6,547 nt of DNA from Burkholderiaceae bacterium (GTDB taxonomy: Bacteria; Pseudomonadota; Gammaproteobacteria; Burkholderiales; Burkholderiaceae_C), in NCBI GenBank assembly GCA_031256125.1, contig JAIRRE010000152.1, forward strand, positions 1 to 6,547, given 5' to 3'. A program made the position numbers and the translations under genes. Below, piece after piece: positions 1 to 6,242 of the stretch; the stretch's first letter is position 1; each line of letters opens with the position of its first letter. The notes under the pieces are model-generated. The model saw nothing but the letters and a program-made list of their open reading frames with translations. It ran no database searches and had not been told where the DNA came from.

Positions 1-759
1 AGGCACGGCAATTTCGGCGACGATCTTGCCGGGGTTGGACGAGAGCACCAGAATGCGGTCGCACATGAACACCGCTTCCTCGATGTTGTGGGTGACGATC
101 AGCACCGATTTAATCGGCAGCTTGCCCTCGGTCCACAGGTCCAGCAGGTCGGTGCGCAGCGTTTCGGCGGTGAGCACATCCAGCGCGGAAAACGGTTCGT
201 CCATCAGCAGCAGGGTCGGCTCGACCACCAGTGCGCGCGCGAAGCCCACGCGCTGGCGCATGCCGCCGGACATTTCACGCGGATAGGCGTTCTCGAAGCC
301 GTCCAGCCCGATCAGGTCGATCGCCGCCAATGCGCGTGCGCGCCGTGCATGGGTATCCACGCCCAGCGCTTCCAGCCCGGCCTCGACGTTTTGCAACACC
401 GTCAGCCACGGGAACAGCGCGAAGGTCTGGAACGCCATCGCCACCCCCTCGGCCGGCCCATCGACCGGCTGACCCTGGTACGTGACCTCGCCCGATGAGG
501 CGGGAATCAGCCCCGCGATGATGCGCAGCAGTGTCGATTTACCCGAACCGGAACGCCCCAGCAAGCCGACGATTTCGCCTGCGCGCAAGGCCATGTTCAC
601 GTCGTCGAGCACCAGTTTTTCGGGGTGCTCCTTGTCGAAGCCGCGCTTGACGTGATTGAGCGCCAACACTTCCTGGCCCGCACCGGCGGGCTGTGGCGGG
701 CGCGTCATCAACGGCGGTGCGGACAGCGGCGAGGATGAAGCGGCTTGAAAATCAGTCAT
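1..759 (-). CDS. ABC transporter ATP-binding protein, nitrate/sulfonate/taurine type (3' end outside window)
   Basis: This is the cytoplasmic ATPase that should power the permease encoded just upstream. The 253 visible codons carry a complete nucleotide-binding domain. Walker A is GRSGSGKST (residues 68-76), the Q-loop is Q111, the signature is MSGGMRQR (163-170, with SGGM in place of the commoner SGGQ), Walker B is LLLMDEP (183-189), the D-loop is SALD (191-194) and the H-loop is His224. The closest style is the SsuB/TauB/NrtD branch. The ATG at 759 is preceded by GAAAGAG four bases upstream and lies 36 bases after the permease stop, so the two genes form an operon. The first 30 residues are a Ser/Pro/Ala-rich extension before the fold begins. 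The frame is still open at the left edge. ATPases paired with duplicated permeases of this kind often continue into a C-terminal AAA-associated domain, for about 430-450 residues; that is an expectation here, not something seen. Confidence 0.95.
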   Translation of the reverse strand, partial: MTDFQAASSSPLSAPPLMTRPPQPAGAGQEVLALNHVKRGFDKEHPEKLVLDDVNMALRAGEIVGLLGRSGSGKSTLLRIIAGLIPASSGEVTYQGQPVDGPAEGVAMAFQTFALFPWLTVLQNVEAGLEALGVDTHARRARALAAIDLIGLDGFENAYPREMSGGMRQRVGFARALVVEPTLLLMDEPFSALDVLTAETLRTDLLDLWTEGKLPIKSVLIVTHNIEEAVFMCDRILVLSSNPGKIVAEIAVP

Positions 760-763
760 GGCA

Positions 764-770
764 CTCTTTC
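764..770 (-). promoter_or_regulatory. Ribosome binding site of the ABC ATPase
   Basis: On the minus strand the sequence GAAAGAG lies four bases before the ATG at 759. The 36-base gap between the permease stop and this start shows no promoter or terminator, which supports one transcript for both genes. Confidence 0.55.
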
Positions 771-795
771 GTTTTTGATTAAGGCGACGCCACGC

Positions 796-2550
796 TCAAT
801 CGGCACGCAGCCGCCCTTCGGCGTAGGCATACAAAGGCCGCCAGAGCAGGCGGTTGAACAGGGTGACGAATAGCGACATCACGGCGATGCCCAGAATGAT
901 CTTGGGATAGTCGCCTGCGGCGGTGGTTTGCGCGATGTAGGCACCCAGCCCGTGCGCGGCGATTTTGGTGTCGCCCCATTGCACGAACTCGGAAACGATG
1001 CTGGCGTTCCACGCGCCGCCGGATGCCGTGATCGCCCCGGTCACGTAATACGGGAAGATGCCCGGCAGCATCACCTGCCGCCACCATTGCCAGCCGCGGA
1101 TATGAAAATTGGTCGCCGCCTCGCGGTAATCGTTGGGGTAGGCGCTGGCGCCGGCGATGACGTTGAACAGGATGTACCACTGTGTGCCCAGCACGATCAG
1201 GGGCGAGAGCCAGATGTCGGCGTTCAGGCCGAAACGCACGATGACCATGACGAACACCGGGAACATCAGGTTGGCCGGAAACGCCGCCAGGAATTGCGCC
1301 AGCGGCTGAATTTTTTGGGCCAGCGCCGGGCGCAGGCCGATCAACACGCCCAGCGGCACCCAGATCACCGAGGCGATGGCGATCAGCACTGCCACGCGCA
1401 ATAGCGTCGTCAAGCCCAGCACGAACACGCGGCCGACTTCATGGAGGGTGACTTCGGTGCGCATGTAGCCCAGGACGCGCCACACCACGTAAAGCATGAG
1501 CGCGATCACCAACGCGCCCAGCACCGCATCCCCGGTGCGCGAGGAGATATGACGCCGCGTTCCGGTCTTATTGCCGATCAACCGTGGCAAGGGCAGCCGC
1601 AGCGGTACGCGCGCCACTTGCGCCAGCAGCCAGCCCAGCGGCTTGAGCAGCCGGTGGATCAGCCGGGTACGGCGAATCAGGTCCAGCAGCCACGATTGCG
1701 GAGCCTCACCGGAGCTGGTGTTTTCCATGCGGAACTTGTCGGCCCACGCCACCAGCGGGCGGAACAGCAACTGGTCGTAAGCCAGAATCACCACGATCAT
1801 CGCCAGAATCACCCAGCCGATGGCGCCGAGGTTTTTTTCCGCGATGGCCTGCGCCAGATACGCGCCGACGCCCGGCAGCGTGATGGTGTGGTCGCCCACT
1901 GTGATGGCTTCCGACGCGACCACGAAAAACCAGCCGCCGGACATTGACATCATCATGTTCCAGATCAGCCCCGGCATTGAAAACGGCACTTCCAGCTTCC
2001 AGAAGCGCTGCCAGCCGGTCAGGTGAAAACCGCGCGAGACTTCGTCCAGATCGCGCGGCACAGTGCGCAGCGACTGGTAAAAGCTGAACGTCATGTTCCA
2101 CGCCTGGCTGGTGAAAATGGCAAAAATCGCCGCCAGTTCCGGCCCCAGCACCTGGCGCGGAAACAGCGCCAGAAAAAACGTCACCGTGAACGAAATGAAC
2201 CCCAGCACCGGTACCGATTGCAGAATGTCCAGCACCGGCACCAATATCATGCCCGCACGCCGGCTCTTGGCCGCCAGCGTGCCATAGCCCAGCGTGAACG
2301 CCAGTGATGCCGCCATCGCCGCCAGCATCCGCAGTGTGGTGCGCAGCGCGTATTCGGGCAGATGCCACGGGTTGAGCGAAATCGCCTCGTTCTGCAAGGC
2401 CGAAATCGGCGCCATCGTTTGGTGGAACCCCGCCGTCAGCATCGCCAGCAAACCGACAATCAGCGGAAACGCGACGAAATCCCAGCGGTTGGGCAACACC
2501 CGCCACGCCGATGAGTTGGCAATGCGGTTGAGTTGAAGAATAGACGCCAT
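796..2550 (-). CDS. Duplicated (fused) ABC transporter permease, nitrate/sulfonate/anion type
   Basis: This inner-membrane protein of 584 residues carries two binding-protein-dependent permease domains in tandem, so one chain can form the whole transmembrane pore. Domain 1 spans roughly residues 25-265 and domain 2 roughly 340-575. A basic cytoplasmic linker (about 268-340) joins them. Each domain has its own EAA-type loop, which docks on the ATPase: DEVSRGFHLTGWQRFWKLEV at 169-188 and YREAATNFHIRGWQWWRQVM at 475-494. Each also has the Pro-containing core segment seen in SsuC/TauC permeases (QSVPVLGF at 111-118 and AAFPANLMFP at 422-431). The architecture matches the 'ABC-type anion transport system, duplicated permease component' group. 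Single-domain relatives are about 250-280 residues. The start at 2550 has GGGGA five bases upstream. It is the first gene of the operon with the ATPase at 1-759. No periplasmic binding protein is in the window, so the substrate is unknown. Confidence 0.95.
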   Translation of the reverse strand: MASILQLNRIANSSAWRVLPNRWDFVAFPLIVGLLAMLTAGFHQTMAPISALQNEAISLNPWHLPEYALRTTLRMLAAMAASLAFTLGYGTLAAKSRRAGMILVPVLDILQSVPVLGFISFTVTFFLALFPRQVLGPELAAIFAIFTSQAWNMTFSFYQSLRTVPRDLDEVSRGFHLTGWQRFWKLEVPFSMPGLIWNMMMSMSGGWFFVVASEAITVGDHTITLPGVGAYLAQAIAEKNLGAIGWVILAMIVVILAYDQLLFRPLVAWADKFRMENTSSGEAPQSWLLDLIRRTRLIHRLLKPLGWLLAQVARVPLRLPLPRLIGNKTGTRRHISSRTGDAVLGALVIALMLYVVWRVLGYMRTEVTLHEVGRVFVLGLTTLLRVAVLIAIASVIWVPLGVLIGLRPALAQKIQPLAQFLAAFPANLMFPVFVMVIVRFGLNADIWLSPLIVLGTQWYILFNVIAGASAYPNDYREAATNFHIRGWQWWRQVMLPGIFPYYVTGAITASGGAWNASIVSEFVQWGDTKIAAHGLGAYIAQTTAAGDYPKIILGIAVMSLFVTLFNRLLWRPLYAYAEGRLRAD

Positions 2551-2631
2551 CGGTTTCCCCGCCTCACTTCAGGCATGACCGGACAGAAAAAAGCCAAGAC
2601 GCACAAAACAAAAGGGCGACACCAACAATGA

Positions 2632-2679
2632 GGCCGCCAGACGCACGCCAACCCCGCCTGCGCTGGCGGGACGGCGGCC
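2632..2679. repeat. Nested inverted repeat in the permease leader
   Basis: Outer arms GGCCGCC (2632-2638) and GGCGGCC (2673-2679) are perfect reverse complements. Inside them lie CCCGCC (2653-2658) and GGCGGG (2665-2670), also perfect, around a six-base loop. The inner hairpin is joined by 2 unpaired bases on one side and 14 on the other. The inner part resembles the short GC-rich palindromes of REP-like elements, but only one copy is in the window. In the minus-strand transcript it would fold about 80-130 bases before the permease start. No adjacent U-tract makes it a clean terminator. Confidence 0.5.
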
Positions 2680-2757
2680 AATGGGAAAAGGGCGCAGACG
2701 TCCTGCCGCTCAGGCAGAAAGACAGATCGAAGATCGACTACTGTCGCTGTCCAATGC

Positions 2758-2770
2758 ACACACCCTGTGT
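2758..2770. promoter_or_regulatory. Operator-like palindrome ACACA-CCC-TGTGT
   Basis: A perfect inverted repeat with five-base arms and a three-base centre lies just downstream of the predicted transcription start of the ABC operon (about +9 to +21). A repressor site is possible from its position. No regulator gene is in the window to pair with it, and such short palindromes also occur by chance. Confidence 0.3.
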
Positions 2771-2785
2771 TGTTAAGTTGGGCCG

Positions 2786-2815
2786 ATTGTAGGCAAAGCA
2801 CTCCGGCGAAGGCAA
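2786..2815 (-). promoter_or_regulatory. Candidate sigma-70 promoter of the ABC operon
   Basis: On the minus strand TTGCCT (2815-2810, 4 of 6 to the -35 consensus) and TACAAT (2791-2786, 5 of 6 to the -10 consensus) are separated by 18 bases. Transcription would start near 2779 and give a leader of about 230 bases before the permease ATG at 2550. The call rests on sequence match and orientation only. Confidence 0.4.
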
Positions 2816-2956
2816 GGTTGGGAGCGATTCGCGCTATCGCGCTGTCGCATATACGCCATCTGGTTTTGAGGCAACGCTGAATGCAAGTCCCTCGCGGTCG
2901 CCGCATCCCGGCTTTGGGCGGTTTGCCGCGTTGTAAAGGTTCGGGATGTCGCCGGG

Positions 2957-3232
2957 TTGGCTGGTGGGCGCGAGATCGACATCGAATACGTCTGGGGCTG
3001 CGCGAACCGCCGCGATGCCGGTGCTCCGTTGATGATCTTCCTGCACGAAGGACTCGGATCGGGAGCCATGTGGCGCGATTTTTCCGCGCAACTGTGCGGC
3101 CACCATTGGTGCCCGCGGCTTGACCCATTCGCGCCCCGTTACGGGCGTCAATGACTTACACGCGCGTTTGGCACGCTACCACGCCGATGTGGATTCGGCT
3201 TTTTCGGTTGGTGCGACGTGTGGCTTTCGCGG
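2957..3232 (+). pseudogene. Remnant of an alpha/beta-hydrolase gene
   Basis: Pieces of one alpha/beta-hydrolase can be read by changing frame. The frame of 2957 gives REIDIEYVW and then FLHEGLGSGAMWRDF, the N-terminal strand and the oxyanion-hole HE-G-LGS segment of a hydrolase common in Burkholderiales. Near 3100 the reading shifts by one base and continues as GARGLTHSRP (3108-3137). It then shifts back at 3138-3140 to YGR. At about 3149-3153 the sequence jumps to DLHARLARYHADVDSAF (3153-3203), which in intact relatives lies more than 100 residues further on. One T is then missing from a T-run (3201-3204), and FGWCDVWLS follows (3203-3229). The nucleophile elbow (G-H-S-D-G type) that should lie between is gone, so no active enzyme can be made. 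Alignment beyond 3232 is uncertain. The family match is from remembered relatives, not a search. Confidence 0.75.
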
Positions 3233-3268
3233 GTGATGACCTGCGCGGCGTTGTTTCAAAGAGTTAAC

Positions 3269-3287
3269 TGGCGCGGCGTTTGCGCCA
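3269..3287 (-). terminator. Hairpin directly after the glycine-zipper gene, possible weak terminator
   Basis: The arms TGGCGC (3269-3274) and GCGCCA (3282-3287) are perfect reverse complements around a seven-base loop. On the minus strand the hairpin begins immediately after the TAA stop at 3288. It lacks a U-run (GTTAACTCTTTG follows), so intrinsic termination would be weak. It may only protect the 3' end. Confidence 0.3.
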
Positions 3288-3596
3288 TTACTGCGCCGGT
3301 ACCGCGCCTTGCGTTTGTATCGTGCCCTGCGGCTGCACCATCTGCTGCTGCGCCTGCTGTTCCTGCTGCGCCCGTGCGGCTCTCTGCGCCGCAAGCTTCT
3401 TTTGTTTGTTGTGCTTGGCGATTTCGTGACCGACTACGCAACCTGTGACCGCACCGGCAACCGCGTGGTGACCCGCAACGTGGCCCGCTACGCCGCCAGC
3501 CACTGCGCCCGACAGGCAGCCTACTGCCGAAGCCTGGCCCGCAGCAACGATAAGCGCGGCGGCAACAGCAAAGGGCGCGAAGTGTTTTGCTTTCAT
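3288..3596 (-). CDS. Small exported glycine-zipper protein with Gln-rich tail
   Basis: The 102-residue product has no function I can name. Residues 1-24 look like a Sec signal peptide: MKAKH start, a hydrophobic core to about residue 19, and an A-S-A cleavage site at 22-24. A glycine zipper follows, with Gly at 30, 34, 38 and 42 and again at 48, 52 and 56, giving two GxxxG runs that suggest two packed membrane or amyloid-like helices. Cys27 and Cys53 flank the two runs and might pair. Cys27 could also be an imperfect lipobox (A-V-G-C). The rest is a basic segment (KHNKQKK, 61-67) and a Gln/Ala-rich tail (77-102). It resembles the glycine-zipper 17-kDa-antigen-like envelope proteins in pattern. 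AGGAG lies eight bases before the ATG, a good ribosome binding site. It lies 91 bases downstream of the MFS gene on the same strand and probably has its own promoter. Confidence 0.85.
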   Translation of the reverse strand: MKAKHFAPFAVAAALIVAAGQASAVGCLSGAVAGGVAGHVAGHHAVAGAVTGCVVGHEIAKHNKQKKLAAQRAARAQQEQQAQQQMVQPQGTIQTQGAVPAQ

Positions 3597-3642
3597 GGTG
3601 ATAACTCCTCTTTACGCATTAGTGTTGTGATCGGTACAGTGA

Positions 3643-3651
3643 AGTTTAGCA
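3643..3651 (-). promoter_or_regulatory. Candidate extended -10 promoter of the glycine-zipper gene
   Basis: On the minus strand TGCTAAACT forms an extended -10 element (TG, one base, then TAAACT, 4 of 6 to consensus) about 47 bases before the ATG at 3596. No good -35 element is seen. The gap between the two genes (3597-3687) holds no hairpin that would end MFS transcription, so readthrough from it is also possible. Confidence 0.3.
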
Positions 3652-3687
3652 GGCGGGTTTTTGCTTCGATGCGGTTGTGAGGCGACC

Positions 3688-4998
3688 TCAATCCAACCGC
3701 CCATGCCGCGTTTCCCGCATACACAGTACGCCCAGCAGGCTGATGGCGGCGGCAATTGAGATGTAGCCGCCGACCCAGGTCAGACCGCCGCGCACGGCGA
3801 GTACTTGCGCGATGGACGGCGCAATGGATGCGCCCAAAATGCCGCCAATGTTGTAAGCGGCGCCCGCGCCGGTGTAGCGCACGTGGGTGGGAAAGAGTTC
3901 GGGTAGCAGCGCGCCCATCGGCGCGAAGGTCACGCCCATCAAGAACAGTTCAATCGACAAAAACAGGGCGATCAGCGGTATCGACCCGCTACCCAGCAGC
4001 GGCGCCATCGTGAAACCGGAGGCGATGGCGGCAATAGTCCCCGCGATCAGCACGGGCTTGCGGCCCAGCCGGTCGCTGGCCCAGGCCGACAGGGGCGTGG
4101 CCAGGCCCATGAATACGACCGCGATGCACAAGAGGCCCAGAAAAATCGGGCGCGGAATGTGCAGCGTCGCCACGCCGTAGGACAGCGAAAACACCGTTGA
4201 CATGTAAAACAGCGTGTAACAGACCACCATCGCCAGCGAACCCAGCAAGGTCGGCCACCAGTGGCGCGCGATCAGCGCCGCCAACGGCACGCGCACGCGC
4301 GCGTTGCGCTCCAGGGCGGCCTTGAAGGCCGGTGTTTCGGCGATCTTGAGCCGCACATACAGGCCCAACACCACCAGGATCGCGCTGACCAGGAACGGCA
4401 CCCGCCAGCCCCAGGCGCGGAATTGCGTGTCGGTGAGCGCCAGGGCCAAACCGAAGAATAAGGCGTTGGAGGCCAAGAAGCCGACCGACGGCCCCAGTTG
4501 CGGGAACATGCCAAACCAGCCGCGCTTGCCGTGCGGCGCGTATTCGGTTGCCAGCAACGCCGCGCCACCCCATTCGCCGCCCAGCCCGATGCCTTGCCCA
4601 AAGCGCAGCAGGCACAGCAGAATCGGCGCGGCGGCGCCGATGACGGCGTAGCCGGGTACCAAGCCGATCAGCACGGTCGAAAGCCCCATGACCAGCAGTG
4701 AGGCAATTAACGTCGATTTGCGACCGATGCGGTCGCCGAAGTGGCCGAATAGAAACGAACCGATAGGCCGCGCGATAAACGCGATGCCAAAGGTGACGAA
4801 CGCCGACAGCGCCTGCGCCGTGGTCGAACTGTTGGGGAAAAACACCGGCCCGATGACCAGCGCGGTGGCGGTGCCATAGACGTAGAAATCGAAAAATTCG
4901 ATGGCGGTACCGATGAAACTGGCCAACACTACGCGCGCGCTGCTCATGCGGCTGGGCGCGGCGGAATGGATCGGATCGGCGCTATGGGTAGCGGACAT
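3688..4998 (-). CDS. MFS transporter, metabolite:H+ symporter (MHS/ProP-like) family
   Basis: This 436-residue inner-membrane protein should import an organic acid, amino acid or betaine-like solute with protons; the exact substrate is not visible. TM1 carries the family pattern ASFIGTAIEFFDFYVYG (26-42). The loop between TM2 and TM3 has GHFGDRIGRK (85-94), and the MHS signature region is RFGQGIGLGGEWGGAALLATE (132-152, first 20 shown by key residues R132, G134, G136, G138-G141, W143, E152). The second half repeats the loop motif as SDRLGRK (308-314). Twelve hydrophobic segments are expected, and the length is usual for the family. The start at 4998 was chosen because AGGAGG (5013-5008) sits nine bases upstream; the frame is open further upstream to 5124, but that part is Arg/Ala-rich and atypical. 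It diverges from the Tas-like reductase at 5166. Confidence 0.93.
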   Translation of the reverse strand: MSATHSADPIHSAAPSRMSSARVVLASFIGTAIEFFDFYVYGTATALVIGPVFFPNSSTTAQALSAFVTFGIAFIARPIGSFLFGHFGDRIGRKSTLIASLLVMGLSTVLIGLVPGYAVIGAAAPILLCLLRFGQGIGLGGEWGGAALLATEYAPHGKRGWFGMFPQLGPSVGFLASNALFFGLALALTDTQFRAWGWRVPFLVSAILVVLGLYVRLKIAETPAFKAALERNARVRVPLAALIARHWWPTLLGSLAMVVCYTLFYMSTVFSLSYGVATLHIPRPIFLGLLCIAVVFMGLATPLSAWASDRLGRKPVLIAGTIAAIASGFTMAPLLGSGSIPLIALFLSIELFLMGVTFAPMGALLPELFPTHVRYTGAGAAYNIGGILGASIAPSIAQVLAVRGGLTWVGGYISIAAAISLLGVLCMRETRHGRLD

Positions 4999-5007
4999 GC
5001 GGGCGGG

Positions 5008-5013
5008 CCTCCT
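5008..5013 (-). promoter_or_regulatory. Strong Shine-Dalgarno that fixes the MFS start
   Basis: AGGAGG on the minus strand lies nine bases before the ATG at 4998. It decides between this start and longer in-frame alternatives up to 5124. Confidence 0.75.
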
Positions 5014-5071
5014 GTGTTGTGTTGTTGCCGCGCCTGCCATTTCCACTCCCGGTGATGCGGGCGGGACCAGA

Positions 5072-5102
5072 GGCGCAACGCGCGCATTATTGCGTTTGCG
5101 CC
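5072..5102. promoter_or_regulatory. Imperfect inverted repeat between MFS and reductase genes, operator-like
   Basis: GGCGCAACGC (5072-5081) and GCGTTTGCGCC (5092-5102) are reverse complements apart from one extra base. The ten-base spacer contains ATTATT, which on the minus strand reads AATAAT (5 of 6 to a -10 element) and could serve the MFS gene; its -35 is poor. The site lies within the 167-base divergent region, where a regulator of either gene might bind. This is a positional inference only. Confidence 0.3.
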
Positions 5103-5128
5103 CAGCGCAGCCCATACCGGCCACTGCC

Positions 5129-5157
5129 CTGCAATTGGCGGCTCAAAATCCTAGAAT
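5129..5157 (+). promoter_or_regulatory. Candidate promoter of the aldo/keto reductase, near-leaderless
   Basis: TAGAAT (5152-5157, 5 of 6 to the -10 consensus) is preceded at 17 bases by a weak CTGCAA (5129-5134). Transcription would start at about 5164, two bases before the ATG at 5166. This fits the lack of any clear Shine-Dalgarno there and suggests a leaderless or nearly leaderless mRNA. Confidence 0.35.
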
Positions 5158-5165
5158 GCCCGGCC

Positions 5166-6242
5166 ATGTCCACAGCATTCACTCCCAACGTGCGGCTGGG
5201 CCGCGGCAGTCTGACGGTTACGCCCATTTGTTTGGGGACGATGACGTTTGGCGAACAGGTCGGCCAGACTGAAGCGCACGCCATTCTGGATCGCGCCATC
5301 GAGCGCGGCGTCAATTTCATCGACACCGCCGAGATGTATGCGGTGCCGGCGCGTCAGGAAACTTACGGCGCGACCGAAACCATCCTTGGCCACTGGTTCA
5401 GCCAGCGCCCCGGGATGCGCCAGCGCGTGGTGCTGGCCTCCAAAGTGGCCGGGCCTTCGCGCGGTATGCCGTGGGTGCGCCAAGGCGCGGGCATGACGGC
5501 GGCGGACATTGTGGCTTCATGCGAAGGCAGCTTGAAGCGCCTGCGCACAGACGTGATCGACCTCTACCAGATTCACTGGCCCGAGCGCCATGTGCCTGCT
5601 TTCGGCGCGCTCTATTACGACCCCAAACTGGAAAAATCCGCCACGCCCATCCACGAGCAGCTCGAGGCCTTGCAGCGGCTGGTCAAGGCGGGCAAGGTGC
5701 GCGAGATCGGCTTATCCAACGAAACGCCCTACGGCGTGCACGAATTTGTGCGCCTGGCCGAACAGCACGGCCTGCCGCGCGTGGCCACGGTGCAGAACGT
5801 CTATTGCCTGGTCAGCCGCGCGCTGGAAAACGGTCTGGACGAAACCCTGCACCGGCTGGGCGTGTCACTGCTGGCCTATTCGCCGCTCGGTTTTGGCCTG
5901 CTCACCGGCAAATACGATGCCACCGGCACTACTGGACCGGACGCGCCCGCGGAGGCGCGCATCGCCCGCTATGAATCGGTGCGCAAACAACGCTGGGGCC
6001 GCGCGGAGGCGCTGGCCGCGGCGCGGCGCTACAACGCGCTGGCGCGTCAACACGGCATGACGCCGGCGCGCATGGCGCTGGCCTTTTGCTACACCAAGTG
6101 GCAGGTTGCCAGCACCATCATCGGCGTTACCTCGCGCGCTCAACTCGACGAAAACCTCGACGCCTGGGGCGCTACGCTGGCCCCCGAACTACTGGCTGAA
6201 ATCGACCGGATACGCTGGGAACTGCGCGACCCGGCCTGCTGA
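5166..6242 (+). CDS. tas: Aldo/keto reductase, Tas-like
   Basis: This 358-residue cytosolic oxidoreductase should reduce aldehydes or ketones with NADPH. It follows the E. coli Tas pattern: GTMTFGEQ (24-31), DTAEMYAVPARQETYG (53-68), ASKVAGPSR (91-99), SLKRLRTDVIDLYQIHWP (122-139) and IGLSNETPYGV (181-191). The catalytic tetrad is complete: Asp53, Tyr58, Lys93 and His137. The C-terminal cofactor-phosphate site appears as GVTSRAQLDENL (320-331). The length agrees with Tas (about 346). The frame is open back to 5019, but family similarity begins with the ATG at 5166 (MSTAFTPNVRLGRG), so that start is preferred despite a poor ribosome binding site. The physiological substrate is not known. It diverges from the MFS gene at 4998 and its stop abuts the RadC frame. 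Confidence 0.93.
   Translation: MSTAFTPNVRLGRGSLTVTPICLGTMTFGEQVGQTEAHAILDRAIERGVNFIDTAEMYAVPARQETYGATETILGHWFSQRPGMRQRVVLASKVAGPSRGMPWVRQGAGMTAADIVASCEGSLKRLRTDVIDLYQIHWPERHVPAFGALYYDPKLEKSATPIHEQLEALQRLVKAGKVREIGLSNETPYGVHEFVRLAEQHGLPRVATVQNVYCLVSRALENGLDETLHRLGVSLLAYSPLGFGLLTGKYDATGTTGPDAPAEARIARYESVRKQRWGRAEALAAARRYNALARQHGMTPARMALAFCYTKWQVASTIIGVTSRAQLDENLDAWGATLAPELLAEIDRIRWELRDPAC

Larger units (their letters stand above)
2551..2956. other. Non-coding region upstream of the ABC operon
   Basis: No credible gene lies here; open frames on both strands give low-complexity Arg/Pro/Cys-rich translations without a recognisable family. The part from 2551 to about 2779 would be the 5' leader of the permease transcript. 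It holds A/T-rich tracts unlike the flanking genes, the nested inverted repeat at 2632-2679, a small hairpin (CTGCC-GCTCA-GGCAG, 2703-2717), a tandem copy of AGATCGA (2724-2737) and the palindrome at 2758-2770. Positions 2820-2956 show nothing clear except AAAGG (2935-2939) followed by ATG at 2946. This may be the old ribosome binding site and start of the broken hydrolase downstream. Confidence 0.6.

Noticed and set aside
928..1947. Long open frames on the plus strand across the permease gene
   Set aside because: They lie opposite a clear two-domain permease, are Arg/Gln/His-rich, and match no family; they are typical antisense shadows of GC-rich coding sequence.
2560..2780. Guanidine (ykkC or mini-ykkC) riboswitch ahead of the nitrate-type transporter
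   Set aside because: The conserved ACGR hairpin pair of mini-ykkC and the ykkC core motifs were looked for and not found.
2460..3128. A 222-codon minus-strand frame running over the permease start and the upstream gap
   Set aside because: It overlaps the permease in another frame, is rich in Arg, Cys and Pro with no domain, and crosses the hydrolase relic on the opposite strand.
3233..3310. Possible further hydrolase similarity (an ITAPV-like string near 3284-3298)
   Set aside because: The intervening residues do not align and the bases overlap the end of the opposite-strand gene; the match is too short to count.
3340..3375. CTG-rich tract as a possible simple repeat
   Set aside because: It is the coding sequence for the Gln-rich tail of the small protein; the triplets are interrupted and not a uniform repeat.
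3276..5102. The 11-base string GCGTTTGCGCC present at 3276-3286 and 5092-5102
   Set aside because: Several shared 11-mers are expected by chance in a GC-rich window of this length.
4999..5124. N-terminal extension of the MFS protein to 5124
   Set aside because: The extension is atypical of the family, while AGGAGG sits at ideal distance from the ATG at 4998.
5019..5165. N-terminal extension of the reductase to 5019
   Set aside because: The added 49 residues are Pro/Arg/Cys-rich and absent from Tas; family similarity begins at the ATG at 5166.
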